Source of the DNA: Tricholoma matsutake
Taxonomy: Eukaryota; Basidiomycota; Agaricomycetes; Agaricales; Tricholomataceae
Length of the DNA: 64,000 nt
Direction of reading: 5' to 3'
Assembly: GCA_026075535.2 (NCBI GenBank)
Contig: AP026544.2
Span: 6,138,001 to 6,202,000 of the forward strand
The notes beneath the pieces are model-generated. The model did not search any database. It was not told the origin of the DNA and saw only the letters and a program-made list of their open reading frames with translations. The position numbers and the translations under genes were made by a program. This document shows positions 54,477 through 63,843 of the stretch, one piece after another. Positions within the stretch are counted from its first letter, which is position 1. The number at the start of each line of letters is the position of its first letter.

Positions 54477-55782
54477 ATGCACACATGCTGTTCATCTAAC
54501 AGCCCCCCTCCACCTGCCATGGATGCTCAAGCTCCTTCTCACTGTTCCTGGTCCATGGATGATGAAGAGTGCATGATCACCTTCCTTTGCTCTAAAAAGG
54601 AGGCTTCTGCAGATGGTGCCAACTTCAGGCTGACTATCTGGAATCCACTAGCTGTAGAGATGGCATTGCATCATGGAACAGGTGCACCGAAGACTGTCAA
54701 AGCTTGCAAATTGAAGTATGCTCAGATGTGTACAACTTCACAGACTCCTCAATCTTTCAACTGATCCTCTCTAGCTCCAATCTGCCTATACTCTCATCTT
54801 GACTCTGAAAGGGCTCTCTGGGTTTGGTGAGCGGTGGGATGATGAGAAAGGAATGGACATAGGAATAAATGAAAAGGATGCTTGGAATGCATACTGTACA
54901 GTGAGTCATATTGATACTGTGATTGTGCCACTGATTTAGGGTTTCTAGAAGCACGAAAAAGCCAAGACCTACACACATAAGGGTTTTCCTCTATACCAGC
55001 TCATGTCGGGGCTTATGCCTACTCTTGGGAAGGGTACACATGCTTTCCACCTATCCAACCAGACATGGGGTGCTTCTAGTGCCATATCGACAATGATTCC
55101 TGAGCCAATCAGCGACAATGAAACTACTGCGACTACATCTGCAATGCAAACACCTGCCATTCAGCCCTCTACTGTTTCTCCATCATCTACTGACTTCCTG
55201 CCTCGAGCCCTGCCACCCAAAAGCCATGAACCACTCCCACCTTCCTCACCTCCGGCGTCTGTTGGATCCAGTGGTCATAATATCCCACCTCCAGCATCTT
55301 CACAACAAATTCCACCTACTCTAGGATCGTCATCCACCTCTACTACAAAACAAAAATACTCAGTGATAGAAGCTAGCTAGTCGGGCCAGACATCCTCAGT
55401 GGCATCAGGAAAGAAGCAACACTCTGTTGTACACGAAAAGGAAATGCTTGCGATTATCATGGGAGCAGTTGCTCTGAATGGCATCAAGGAATTGCTGGAC
55501 ACATTCAATAAGACTATTGAGTGTAGTCTTGTTGTACAGCCTCAGGAGCATGTTCGTGATACCTCGCTGGAGCACCGCACTAAAGCCATGACCCATCTCC
55601 AGAATGTAGAGACCCACTTGGACGATGAGGGCATGATCACACTGATTGATCTCTTCAAAGCTGATACTGCAGAAGCTGATACATATATGTCCCTGCAGCA
55701 TGAGGTCCTTGGCAGGAAGTGGCTTGACAAACAGCTAGTTGAGCATTGTGGATTTCCTGTTGGCATTGATATGATTGTTTGA
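54477..55782 (+). pseudogene. Harbinger Myb/SANT-like DNA-binding protein
   Basis: The first exon has a trihelix/Myb-like domain: WSMDDEECMITFLCSKKEAS, NFRLTIWNPLAVEM and KTVKACKLKYAQM (54540-54735). After a probable intron (junction unclear, ~54735-54783) come GLSGFGERWDDEKG and AWNAYC. A clear 48-nt intron (54901-54948) follows, then AKTYTHKGFPLY, a Ser/Pro-rich linker, and a C-terminal domain (LEHRTKAMTHLQNVE, LFKADTAEADTYMSL) to the stop at ~55783. A TAG at 55378-55380 interrupts the last exon. These proteins bind the transposon ends and help the transposase enter the nucleus (family knowledge). Confidence 0.75.
54901..54948 (+). other. Intron in the Harbinger Myb-like gene
   Basis: GTGAGTC ... 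CACTGAT ... TTTCTAG, 48 nt. Removing it joins AYCT to KHEKAK in frame and restores continuous family similarity. Confidence 0.65.
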
Positions 55783-56287
55783 TTTTCATATACTTCCAAA
55801 GTTTCTGTATTCCATAAATGAACATTGTTGCTATTCATACATGTATGTAAAATCATATGTGTTTACACCAGGCCCCTTCTTTCAATTCATTGTTGTTATT
55901 CATACGTGTGTTTACACCATGCCCCTTCTCCTGAGTTCTGCCTTATACTGCTGCCACATGTTGTTGGCAATTTGATCTCTTCTAGCATCTGCTTCTTGAC
56001 ACTCTGCAGTCCTGGCAGGTCCTTGTGCTAATTCTCCAGTGGCTTCACCATGACTGGGCTCTGTATCTCTGTCTTGAAGAAGTTCTTCTATCTCCTCCTC
56101 ATCATACTCTTGAATAAAATTGTGAACTGCTGCAAGTGCCGGGACAATTTTGGCTTGTGTATCTACATCTAAGTTAGGATTACCTCTCAAGATTGCAAAA
56201 TGGTTCTTCAGGATATGAAAAATGTGCTCAACAATATTACGTGCTAAAGCATGCCGGAGATTAAACAGTTCTTGAGGATTGGCTGGA

Positions 56288-56342
56288 CTATCATGAATAT
56301 ATAAGAATAACATAATATAGAGTATTAGAAAAAAGACAGTAC
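56288..56342 (-). other. Intron 2 of the Harbinger transposase
   Basis: On the minus strand GTACTGTC ... TCTAATAC ... ATGATAG, 55 nt. Splicing joins QEWSCADL to the PANPQELFNLRH segment in frame. Confidence 0.65.
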
Positions 56343-56797
56343 CAAAGATCAGCACAGCTCCATTCTTGAAGGTGATAATGCACACCTTGATAGGGGAGCA
56401 TGAGGGAAATAGAGTTTGGAAAGCCTGCATCTGCAAGGTAGTAGTGACCACTGGCTGTTGGAACATACAAATCTGTGATGCGAGCATCATTGAACATAGT
56501 CAAGTCAGTAATGGATCCCTCCCATCCACTAAAGACATACACAAATTTGTGTGTGAAATCACAGGCAGCTAGACAGTTCTGTGTTATACACCCTTTACAG
56601 TCACAAGCAATTGCTTGTTGTTCTGGAGTGCCTGAACAGTCAAAATGTGTCCCATCCAATGCACCAATAGCACCAGAAAAGAATGGGTAAAACTTGGGGT
56701 TGTCTCTGATGTACTCCAGGACTGGGGCATTGATATCAGGCAAATGAACATAATCAGTGGGGCAGATGAGAAGATATTGAGCATCTTTGTGAAGTAT

Positions 56798-56852
56798 CTG
56801 GCATTGATGATATGAGCCAGCAATAGTAGATATGGTACAACATCAGACATAC
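56798..56852 (-). other. Intron 1 of the Harbinger transposase
   Basis: On the minus strand GTATGTCTG ... GCTCATATC ... TGCCAG, 55 nt. Splicing joins SNDTIS to YFTKMLNIFSS, as expected for the family. Confidence 0.6.
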
Positions 56853-57241
56853 ATGGAAATTGTGTCATTGGAGCATTGGAAGTGTTCCCCTGCATGCCAA
56901 ATTGACAGCCCAGTTGTACATCAATACAGGAAAATTGCCAGTTGCTCTTCAAGATAGATGGACCTAGAATGTGTGTGGCCAATGACCTGAAGATATGCCA
57001 CCAGTATCTTGAAGACATGGAGGTGGACACCAAGTTCACAATGAATTCATTCTGGATGACCTTCCATAAGTTCTGAAACCCATGCAGCACCCATGAGTGC
57101 AGACATGTGGTATGGAATACGTTCAAACTGGGGAGTACCATAGACCAATGGTGCATGCACGACAGGGTTGACAATGATGGCAGCAGCCTGGATAAGAAAT
57201 TGTTTCTTTTGCACTGGATTCATGATATGCAGTGTGGTCAA

Positions 57242-57760
57242 ACAAGGGAGAAAGCTAATGTTATGGTGGACTTTATCCTATGCTTATAAGCTAAATCCTG
57301 ACTATGAACATGGCTCTCCTTGAGTTCCTTGCACCACATGTTACGATGTATCACATCAGATGAATGTGGCTGATCTTGAGCCTATGCTATGCAAGATGCA
57401 GCTTCTCTTGGGCCAGTGCTGTGCATCATGTCACTGAATGTGTTAATCCTGAACTGATGCTATGCATCATGAGCCTATGTTCCACATCATGATCCTATGT
57501 TCCACATCATAATTATTCAAAGTCCACCACATCTCATCACAAGAACCAACAGAGATATACATGAGAAGTTGCATCTATTTCTGTTGCCAAACACCCTCTA
57601 AGCAATGCAATCAAAGATGTTCTGATACAACAAAATACTCATACAAAAATGTTTTTGGTCATATCTCAACCAATTCTTGACTGTTTTTGATGATCCAGGG
57701 ACCAAAAATGAAGTAAATACATATGTGTAAAAGTAAGGTCCAACATACATTGAGATGAAA
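57242..57760. other. Harbinger non-coding part upstream of the transposase
   Basis: This stretch holds several GCATCATG/CACATCATG-type short repeats (57410-57510). No gene was recognised. Confidence 0.4.
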
Positions 57761-57959
57761 GACTGGTTGCAACCAGTTTAAACTGGTTTTTCATCAGTCC
57801 TACTATATTTTTCAAAAGGAAAGACCAGCAACTGGACTGAAAAAGACCAGTCCATAAATAGACCACTGGTCCAGTCCTAATTGGTCCAGCTCAGTTCAGT
57901 TTTGGTCTTTTTTTTGGTCCTACAGACTGGACCTTTAACACTAATCTTGGAGATTCCAC

Positions 57960-58095
57960 AATATTGATAGACTAAAGTAATGTCAATATTACAACATTTC
58001 AGAAGGAATTGGACATACTTGATCATCACCAATCATAAGTCGGGTTGGGTATCAAAATGTTCTAAGGTTTTGTGATCAGTGAAAATAGTGAATGA
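57960..58095 (-). pseudogene. Antisense gypsy RNase H fragment
   Basis: On the minus strand 58090-58035 reads FTDHKTLEHFDTQPDL, the segment expected just after the plus-strand RNase H stop at 53903. A degenerate QYHFSLS-like piece follows at ~58000-57965. It is inverted relative to the rest of the gypsy element, so part of pol was inverted near the Harbinger insertion. Confidence 0.6.
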
Positions 58096-58139
58096 GCATC
58101 CCACCAGGTCTGCTCGCCACTTTTGTCCTCCCACCAACC

Positions 58140-58425
58140 TCCAACATTTACCCAACATTCCACACCACTGAAGTTAAACCCTACAACAAAAATGACAAAT
58201 CACTCTTCCCCTCTCATGAACTGGCATGACCTGGCTCAATTACCACTGAAGATGGCGTACAAGAATACTTCATGGAAAAGATCATCGATGCATGCAAACA
58301 TGGGCATGGCATGCAATACCTCATGCGATGGGTGGGTTATGGGCCTGAAGAAGACCAATGGCTTCACGGTTCCGAGTTGGTGGACAATGCGGCATTGGAC
58401 GACTGGTTGGCAGGATGGTGAAGGT
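58140..58425 (+). pseudogene. Gypsy integrase C-terminus with chromodomain
   Basis: One plus frame reads FHTTEVKPYNKNDKSLFPS (end of integrase), a TGA, then VQEYFMEKIIDAC, YLMRWVGYGPEEDQW and LDDWLAGW before the stop at ~58423. The YLxRWxGY...W pattern is a chromodomain, which targets chromovirus integration to heterochromatin (family knowledge). The catalytic DDE core upstream is missing. Confidence 0.75.
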
Positions 58426-58563
58426 GTCATGTTCATTTCTTCTTCATCATGTCCCTGCTGGTGGTAGCTTTTCCCTGAGGGGTTTTTAATGCACCTGACA
58501 AGCAGTTTTACTATATTCACCTATTTTCCTTCTCTGGTTGGTGGCTGATGTGCCAAATTTTTC

Positions 58564-58577
58564 AGAGGGGGGGAGGG
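58564..58577 (+). promoter_or_regulatory. Polypurine tract of the gypsy element
   Basis: AGAGGGGGGGAGGG lies immediately before the 3' LTR, the expected position of the plus-strand primer. Confidence 0.75.
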
Positions 58578-58804
58578 TGTAATCCTGGAGCTTACTCATC
58601 AGTTATGCATATTTGGACAGCTGTCATTATTCCCCATATATATACTTCAGGCTCAACACCTTGCCTTTCTTCTCCCCCTTTTTCCCTCTTACATTCCATT
58701 ACCACTACTGTATCCTTCCATACCTCTTGCTCAATTATATATCCTGATCCTATTCTGCTTTGTCTGACTCAGTGAAGCTCAACTCTATCCAAGGTGAGCT
58801 TACA
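58578..58804 (+). repeat. 3' LTR of the gypsy element
   Basis: 227 bp, TGTAATCC ... GCTTACA, followed by ATATG (58805-58809). Few differences from the 5' LTR. Confidence 0.85.
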
Positions 58805-58898
58805 ATATGCTATCTTTACCTATTTTTCAATGTGAGTTCAAAAATGATGCTTGTTTGGTCATGTAACACATGGCTGCTGCTATATATAGATATTTATT

Positions 58899-59090
58899 AC
58901 AAGTCCTTAACGAAGTTAAGACTTGTTCTTCAAACTGGGAATCGATGACATATTCAGTGCTATAAGAAAAACATTTCCTTTTCCCCCATGGTCAGTAAGT
59001 TCTGTGCAACCATTACAAAAATTGACTTTACTAACCGTGGGACTGAAAAATTAGCTGAGATGTGGATTTCGAGTATAAAAGGAAATTTTC
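58899..59090 (+). repeat. Repeat module: palindrome, CCATGGTCAGTAA box and TATAAAAGG
   Basis: The palindrome at 58899-58926 is followed ~60 bp later by CCATGGTCAGTAA and then by GAGTATAAAAGG (59071-59082). A diverged copy starts at ~59408 (palindrome, then CACGGTCAGTAA), and an inverted copy ends the window (TATAAAAGG reversed at 63912-63920, CCATGG at 63995-64000). The ordered modules suggest the 5' region of an unidentified repeat family. Confidence 0.6.
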
Positions 59091-59229
59091 AACTGTTATT
59101 GATCAGTTACAAACTTTGTAGTCAATTATTACAACTGGACCTGGAAAATCAAAATACAAATATCATCAAACTTACTACACATGGTGCCTGGTGTTGGCAG
59201 GAGACCCACTGGCATTGAGAGAGATCTAG

Positions 59230-60440
59230 CCATTCAAATATTCTTGGAAATTTAGCTAATTTATTTTATATTTAAATATTGAAAATTGGTGATACTTTGG
59301 GGATATACCCTAAAGTTATCACATGTGCCAAATATCGACTTCTGAAATGTCAATATTTGGTGCACGTGACCACTTTAGAGTATGCTTTTTTTAGTACATC
59401 TACAATTACGAGTCCTTATGTTTACATAAGACTCATTCTTATACCCAGGAATCAGTGAAAAATTCAGTGTTCGAGACCAAGTCAACTGCATTTTACCCAC
59501 GGTCAGTAATCTGAAGCAATGACTACAAAACATTAGTGACTTTTGTAATCATGTGACTTAAATTTAGCCGAGACGCGGATTTATGGATATCCGGATACTT
59601 GTAACCAGACTCAAATAATGGAAACACCTTACCCCAGCCTGGGCGTTTCAATGTGCGTCATATGTTTGCATATATTTGTTCTGAAATCAAAAGTGTTGTA
59701 TCTCACTCATTTCTTGTCCAATTAGGTTCATTTAATTACATATGGGAAAATACATCATTGATCAATCATTGGGAGAGTGTTTATCATTGTTTGGCATTGT
59801 TGTCATAGCTAAATATAGTATCATCTCCTTCAGTTTTCCCAATTTGGATGATTTAACTTGCAAATGAAAATATACTGTTTGTCTATCATTAGAAGATATT
59901 TACAGATGTTTGGCATTGTTTGTTCATAGATCAAAAGATCAAAAAGACTATATCAGAGCCAGTTTCTACTCAATTGAGTTTATTTAACTTGTGGAAGGTA
60001 ACTTGCACTTTACACTGTGCTGACAAAGGTTGTTTATATTTGTTTGTTAGATTATCAAAATACTGTACCTTGCTCAATTCTTGGCCAATTTGGTTTACTT
60101 AACTTGAAATGAGAAGATACATTATTGGCCCATCATCGAGATCATATTTGGGATTGTTTGGGATTGTTTGTATTGTATAAACTTGGTATTTCAGTCAGTT
60201 TTTCTTTAATCCAACTGATTTAACCTGCAAATAAAATGTATACTATTTGCACATATGATTTGAGTATGCTGATAAAGGTTGTCTATATTTGTTTGTTAAA
60301 TCACTATATTTTGCTTATTTGCATTTATTTGTTCTGAAATCAAAAGTGTTGTATCTTACTCATCTCTTGTCTGATTAGACTCATTTAACTGCTGATGAGA
60401 ATTATTACATCATTTGCCAATCATTTATGTGATCTTGTGA
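59230..60440 (+). repeat. Second copy of the AT-rich palindrome and ~120-bp array region
   Basis: It matches 44300-45500 in the same orientation (CAAATATTCTTGGAAATTTAGC, the CACGTG palindrome near 59325-59380, then TTTAACTTG units near 59728, 59846, 59978, 60088 and 60210). A repeat module at ~59408-59690 interrupts it. It therefore flanks the gypsy insertion on the other side from the first array. Confidence 0.7.
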
Positions 60441-61330
60441 CTTTACTCTATCACTATATATAGTAATTATCATCAAATTTGCTAAATCTTATTGATATAT
60501 ATGATGTTATATACCATTCTGATCAGATTTTTGAGCTGAGTTGAAAAATATCATTTATGTGATCATGTGACTTTACCCTATATGGTAATTACAAACATAT
60601 TGATGTATATGACATTCTGACTGGTTTCTTGAGCTGAGTTCAGAAATGTTATTCATTGATTTCTGTCTATTGCTATATATGGTAATTACTATCAAATTGA
60701 TTAAACCTTATTGATGTATGTGATATTATATATTATTTTCACTATCTTTTTGAGCTGAGTTCAGAAATGTCATTTATATGGTCATATGACATCATTCTAT
60801 TACCATATACAGTAATTACCTTCAAATTGACTAAATTATACTATTGCTACCCATTTTTGTAGCTGAATTCAGAAATGTCATCTACATAGTCAGTATGACT
60901 ACTTTATATTGCCATATCAGGTATTTACCATCAAATAAGCCAAATCTTATTATTATATATGTGATGTTATATACTATTCTAACCTGTTTTTTGAGCTGAG
61001 TTCAGAAATATTTTTTTATGATTATGTGCTTTTATTCTATTGCTATATTAGGCAATTTTTCTAATTCTTATCTGATTTACATAGTTGAAATGCAAGCAAG
61101 TAGCATGCATAAAACATTAGAGATATAGTGACATGTATTTGTCATTATTTGTATCATCATATAAGGCAACTTGCTCACTTTTTATATGATTTATATTATT
61201 CAAGTAAGCAAGTAGCATGCACATAATATTAGTAATATAGTGACATGTGTTGGGTATTATTTGTATTACTATATAAGTTATCCAATTCACCTGGTTTGAG
61301 TAAAATAAGTAAATAGCAGTGTTCAAACTA
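60440..61330 (+). repeat. Second type of ~100-130-bp tandem repeats
   Basis: TTGAGCTGAGTTCAGAAATG recurs near 60528, 60630, 60750, 60858 (diverged) and 60990, with ATATGGTAATTAC between units. Units with GCAAGTAGCATGCA near 61093 and 61206 follow (113 bp apart). No coding sequence seen. Confidence 0.7.
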
Positions 61331-61413
61331 TCTAAATAAATAAAAAAAACATAAGGACTCATATCTGCCAGCACTGGCCATCTACCCCAAGTTTGCATCT
61401 CATTGCAAGGGGT

Positions 61414-61449
61414 AAACCCACCAGTCATGTCACCATGACTTGTGGGTTT
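61414..61449. repeat. Perfect 16-bp hairpin
   Basis: AAACCCACCAGTCATG, four bases, then a right arm that pairs at 15 of 16 positions. Two other hairpins lie nearby: ~61581-61611 (CCCACC...GGTGGG type) and ~61661-61682 (CTGTGAGCA AC TGCTCACAG). Confidence 0.7.
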
Positions 61450-61739
61450 TTCCCATGATATGTCATCAAAAAGTACCCCTGCATTTTTTACTGTTATTTC
61501 TCATGATATTTGATTGAAATTTGCTGAAAAAGATGTCCATGCCTCATTGCAGGGGTTTCAACAGCACAGGACAACAACCCCCACCCTTGCTACAAAAGCA
61601 AGATGGTGGGGCTATTTTTATTATCTCATTCTTTTTCTTTCAGTCTTTTAGCAACACCGCTGTGAGCAACTGCTCACAGGGTGTAAATAGAATCAGTTTT
61701 ATTTACTATGTAATATAATTTAGCTTATTCAGTTTGGTT

Positions 61740-62010
61740 GCAGTCTTGCTATTTTAGGCATCAGTTTGCACTGGTTCCAGTCCATGGTTGACCACCCTTG
61801 GGGTCAAAAAACTGGACCAAACCAGACCCTTAAACACTATATATACTACAATTTATTTAGAGTCAAAAACCAGTTGAAACTGGTAGACTGAACCAATTAG
61901 GACTGGTTCTAATCAGTTTGGTTATGGTCCAACTGATTTGGGGTACTGGTCTAGACTGGTTAACCCTCTTAGAGGTCGAAAAACCAGACTGGACTGAACC
62001 TTAAAATACT
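61740..62010. mobile_element. Harbinger-end-like relics
   Basis: Two stretches ending CCTTAAACACTA (~61820) and CCTTAAAATACTA (~62000), with ACTGGACC-rich sequence, resemble the right end of the Harbinger element at 57935-57955. The interior is non-coding. Probably a small derivative or two overlapping remnants. Confidence 0.5.
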
Positions 62011-62329
62011 AACAGCACCCCAGAAGAACTCTCATCACTGTCGGTATCTTCATCCACATGCCTGGACTTTCCACTACATGCTCATCAGCAGCATCTTTCC
62101 AATGTTTTGAAGGATGAGGCATTGAGAATATGTACACAAATATTCAATTTTACATTCTCCCTACTTTTTTCTGAGCACCACTGATTGTTGCATCATACTT
62201 GTATTGCTCAATATATGGTTGCAAAGGGTCATGGCTATTCTGACCACCCACTTGAATTTTCATGACCAGGGCCAACCCAATTTGGCCACTGGCCAAAAGT
62301 AGCAGTGACTAAGCAACCTGCTCCATACA
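62011..62329. other. Unassigned AT-rich stretch
   Basis: No gene, RNA or clear repeat was recognised in these ~320 bp. Confidence 0.4.
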
Positions 62330-63260
62330 AACAGTATATATTTTATTTGCAGGTTAAATCAGTTGGATTAAAGAAGAACTAACTGAGATACCACAAACAA
62401 TGCCAAACAATACCAAATATGATCTCAATGAATGGGCCAATAATGTATCTTCTTATTCCAAGTTAAATAAAACAAATTGGCCAAGAATTGACCAAGATAC
62501 AGCATTTTGATAATGGAACAAATAAAGATAAACAATTTTGTCAACATAGTATAAAATGCCCAAGCTACGTACCCTTCTACAAGTTAAACTCAATTGAATT
62601 AGAACTGGCTCTGATATAGTCTTTTTGATCTGCTTGATATATTAACAAGTAATAGCAAACATCTGTAAATATCCTACCAACAGTATCTTTTTATTTTCAA
62701 GTTAAATCATTCAAAATGGATGAAAAGTAAAAGAGATACTATATTTAGGCATGACAACAATGTCAAACAATACCAAATACTCTTCTGATGATTGGCCAAT
62801 GATGGGCCAATAGTGTATCTTCTTATTCCAAGTTAAATAAAACAAATCAGCAAAGAAATGGGCAAGATACAGTATTTTGATGATTTAACAATTAAAGATA
62901 AACAACCTTTGTCAGTGTAAAGTGCCCAAACTACACCCTTCTACAAGTTAAATAAACTCAATTGAGTTAAAACCAGCTCTGACATCATTTTTTTGATTTT
63001 TTGATATATGAACAAATAATGCCAAATATTTGTAAGTATCTTTTAATAATAGACCAACAGTATACTTTTTATCTTGCAAGTTAAATCATCCAAAATGGAT
63101 GAAAACTGAAGGAGATACTATATTTAGCCATGACAACAATACCAAACAATGCCAAATACTCTCCCGATGACTGGCCAATGATGTACTTTCCCATCTGTAG
63201 CTAAATGAACCTAATCGGACAAGAAATGAGTGAGATACAAGACTTTCATTGTAGATGTGC
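62330..63260 (-). repeat. Inverted copy of the ~120-bp array
   Basis: CAAGTTAAAT followed by TTGGCCAA/TGGGCCAATAATG units (for example near 62345, 62460, 62580, 62700, 62835, 62950 and 63080) are the reverse complement of the units at 44500-45870. With 59230-60440 it forms a large imperfect inverted repeat. Confidence 0.7.
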
Positions 63261-63306
63261 TTTCTGAAGTGGAATGAGTAGTTAAGTGAGAATGAACAAA
63301 GACATT

Positions 63307-63843
63307 AACTGCAGTTGAACTGCAGGTAGCACTATTGTTGTGGACAAAAAAAAAGAGTGTCAAGTGCAGGATACACACCGGCATAGACAACAACTGACAA
63401 ACCCCCTCTATGGCATAGGATAGGCCGTCACAGCCTAGAGCCAGCACACAAGGGTCATGTAATGTCGATTGCATTACCTGCAGTTGAACTGCAGGTAGCA
63501 AGCACCAAGGATAGTCAATCAGAATGTTATCGAGTGGTGGTAGGGAGAAAACAAGGATAGTCGATTAGAATGTTATCAACAGTTCAACTGTCAATAACAC
63601 CCTGGTGGTGGTGGTTAGAGAACAAAGGTAGTTGATCAGAATGTTATTGACAGTTGAACTGCCGATAACATCCTGGTGGTGGTTAGAGAACTGGTGATTA
63701 GAGAACAAGCAGGCATTCAAGACAGCAACTGACAACCTCCATCTATGGCATAGGATAGGCTGTCACAGCCTAGAGCCAGCACATGAGAGGGTGGCCGAGG
63801 GTCATCTAATGACAATCGCATTACCTGCAGTTGAACTGCAGGT
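63307..63843. repeat. Cluster of short perfect palindromes
   Basis: ACCTGCAGTTGAACTGCAGGT occurs at 63476-63496 and 63823-63843 (perfect 21-nt palindromes), with a near copy at 63307-63327. Related TGTTATC...GATAACA hairpins lie at 63571-63599 and 63642-63670. A ~125-bp direct repeat (63382-63505, 63719-63855) carries the two perfect ones. The minus-strand frames here share a peptide, but this is probably a by-product of the repeat. Confidence 0.75.

Larger units (their letters stand above)
55912..57241 (-). pseudogene. PIF/Harbinger transposase (HARBI1-like, DDE_Tnp_4)
   Basis: On the minus strand: N-terminal FERIPYHMSALMGAAW, the helix-turn-helix-like region, then SGAIGALDGTHFDC (first catalytic Asp), FSGWEGSITDLTMFND (second Asp region), YYLADAGFPN (ADAG), and LFNLRHALARNIVEHIF (Glu region). 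Two 55-nt introns (56798-56852 and 56288-56342) are needed to link the parts. TGA codons lie after GHPE (~57046) and in the FLYxCTTG segment, and a frameshift lies near 56765, so it is inactive. It would cut and join the transposon at TWA-type targets (family knowledge). Confidence 0.8.
53930..57950. mobile_element. PIF/Harbinger DNA transposon, ~4 kb
   Basis: It contains a Myb/SANT-like gene (plus) and a HARBI1-type DDE transposase (minus), the usual pair of PIF/Harbinger elements. The ends are rich in GGACTGG/CCAGTCC. The left end (TTAGGACTGGTCC ... CATGGACTG) and right end (CCAGTCCTAATTGGTCC ... GACTGGACCTTTAAC) are imperfect inverted repeats. Exact ends and the 3-bp duplication were not resolved. 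Related end sequences occur at 61760-62010. Confidence 0.7.
46093..58804 (+). mobile_element. Ty3/gypsy (chromovirus-type) LTR retrotransposon, decayed and expanded to 12.7 kb
   Basis: Two 227-bp LTRs (46093-46319, 58578-58804) in the same orientation begin TGTAATCC and end GCTTACA, and are bounded by ATATG. A purine tract (AGAGGGGGGGAGGG) lies directly before the 3' LTR. Gag, protease, RT, RNase H and the integrase C-terminus with chromodomain occur in order on the plus strand. Nested insertions (two solo LTRs, a ~230-bp palindromic element and a Harbinger transposon) account for much of the length. The integrase core is absent. No clear primer-binding site follows the 5' LTR. Confidence 0.85.

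Noticed and set aside
55430..55480. HEKEMLAII as the continuation of gypsy RNase H
   Set aside because: The surrounding 55003-55782 frame fits the C-terminus of a Harbinger Myb-like protein, and the resemblance to the gypsy HEKE motif is limited to a few residues.
44221..63843. CRISPR array among the short repeats
   Set aside because: Repeats are contiguous or degenerate with no regular unique spacers, the DNA is eukaryotic, and there are no cas genes.
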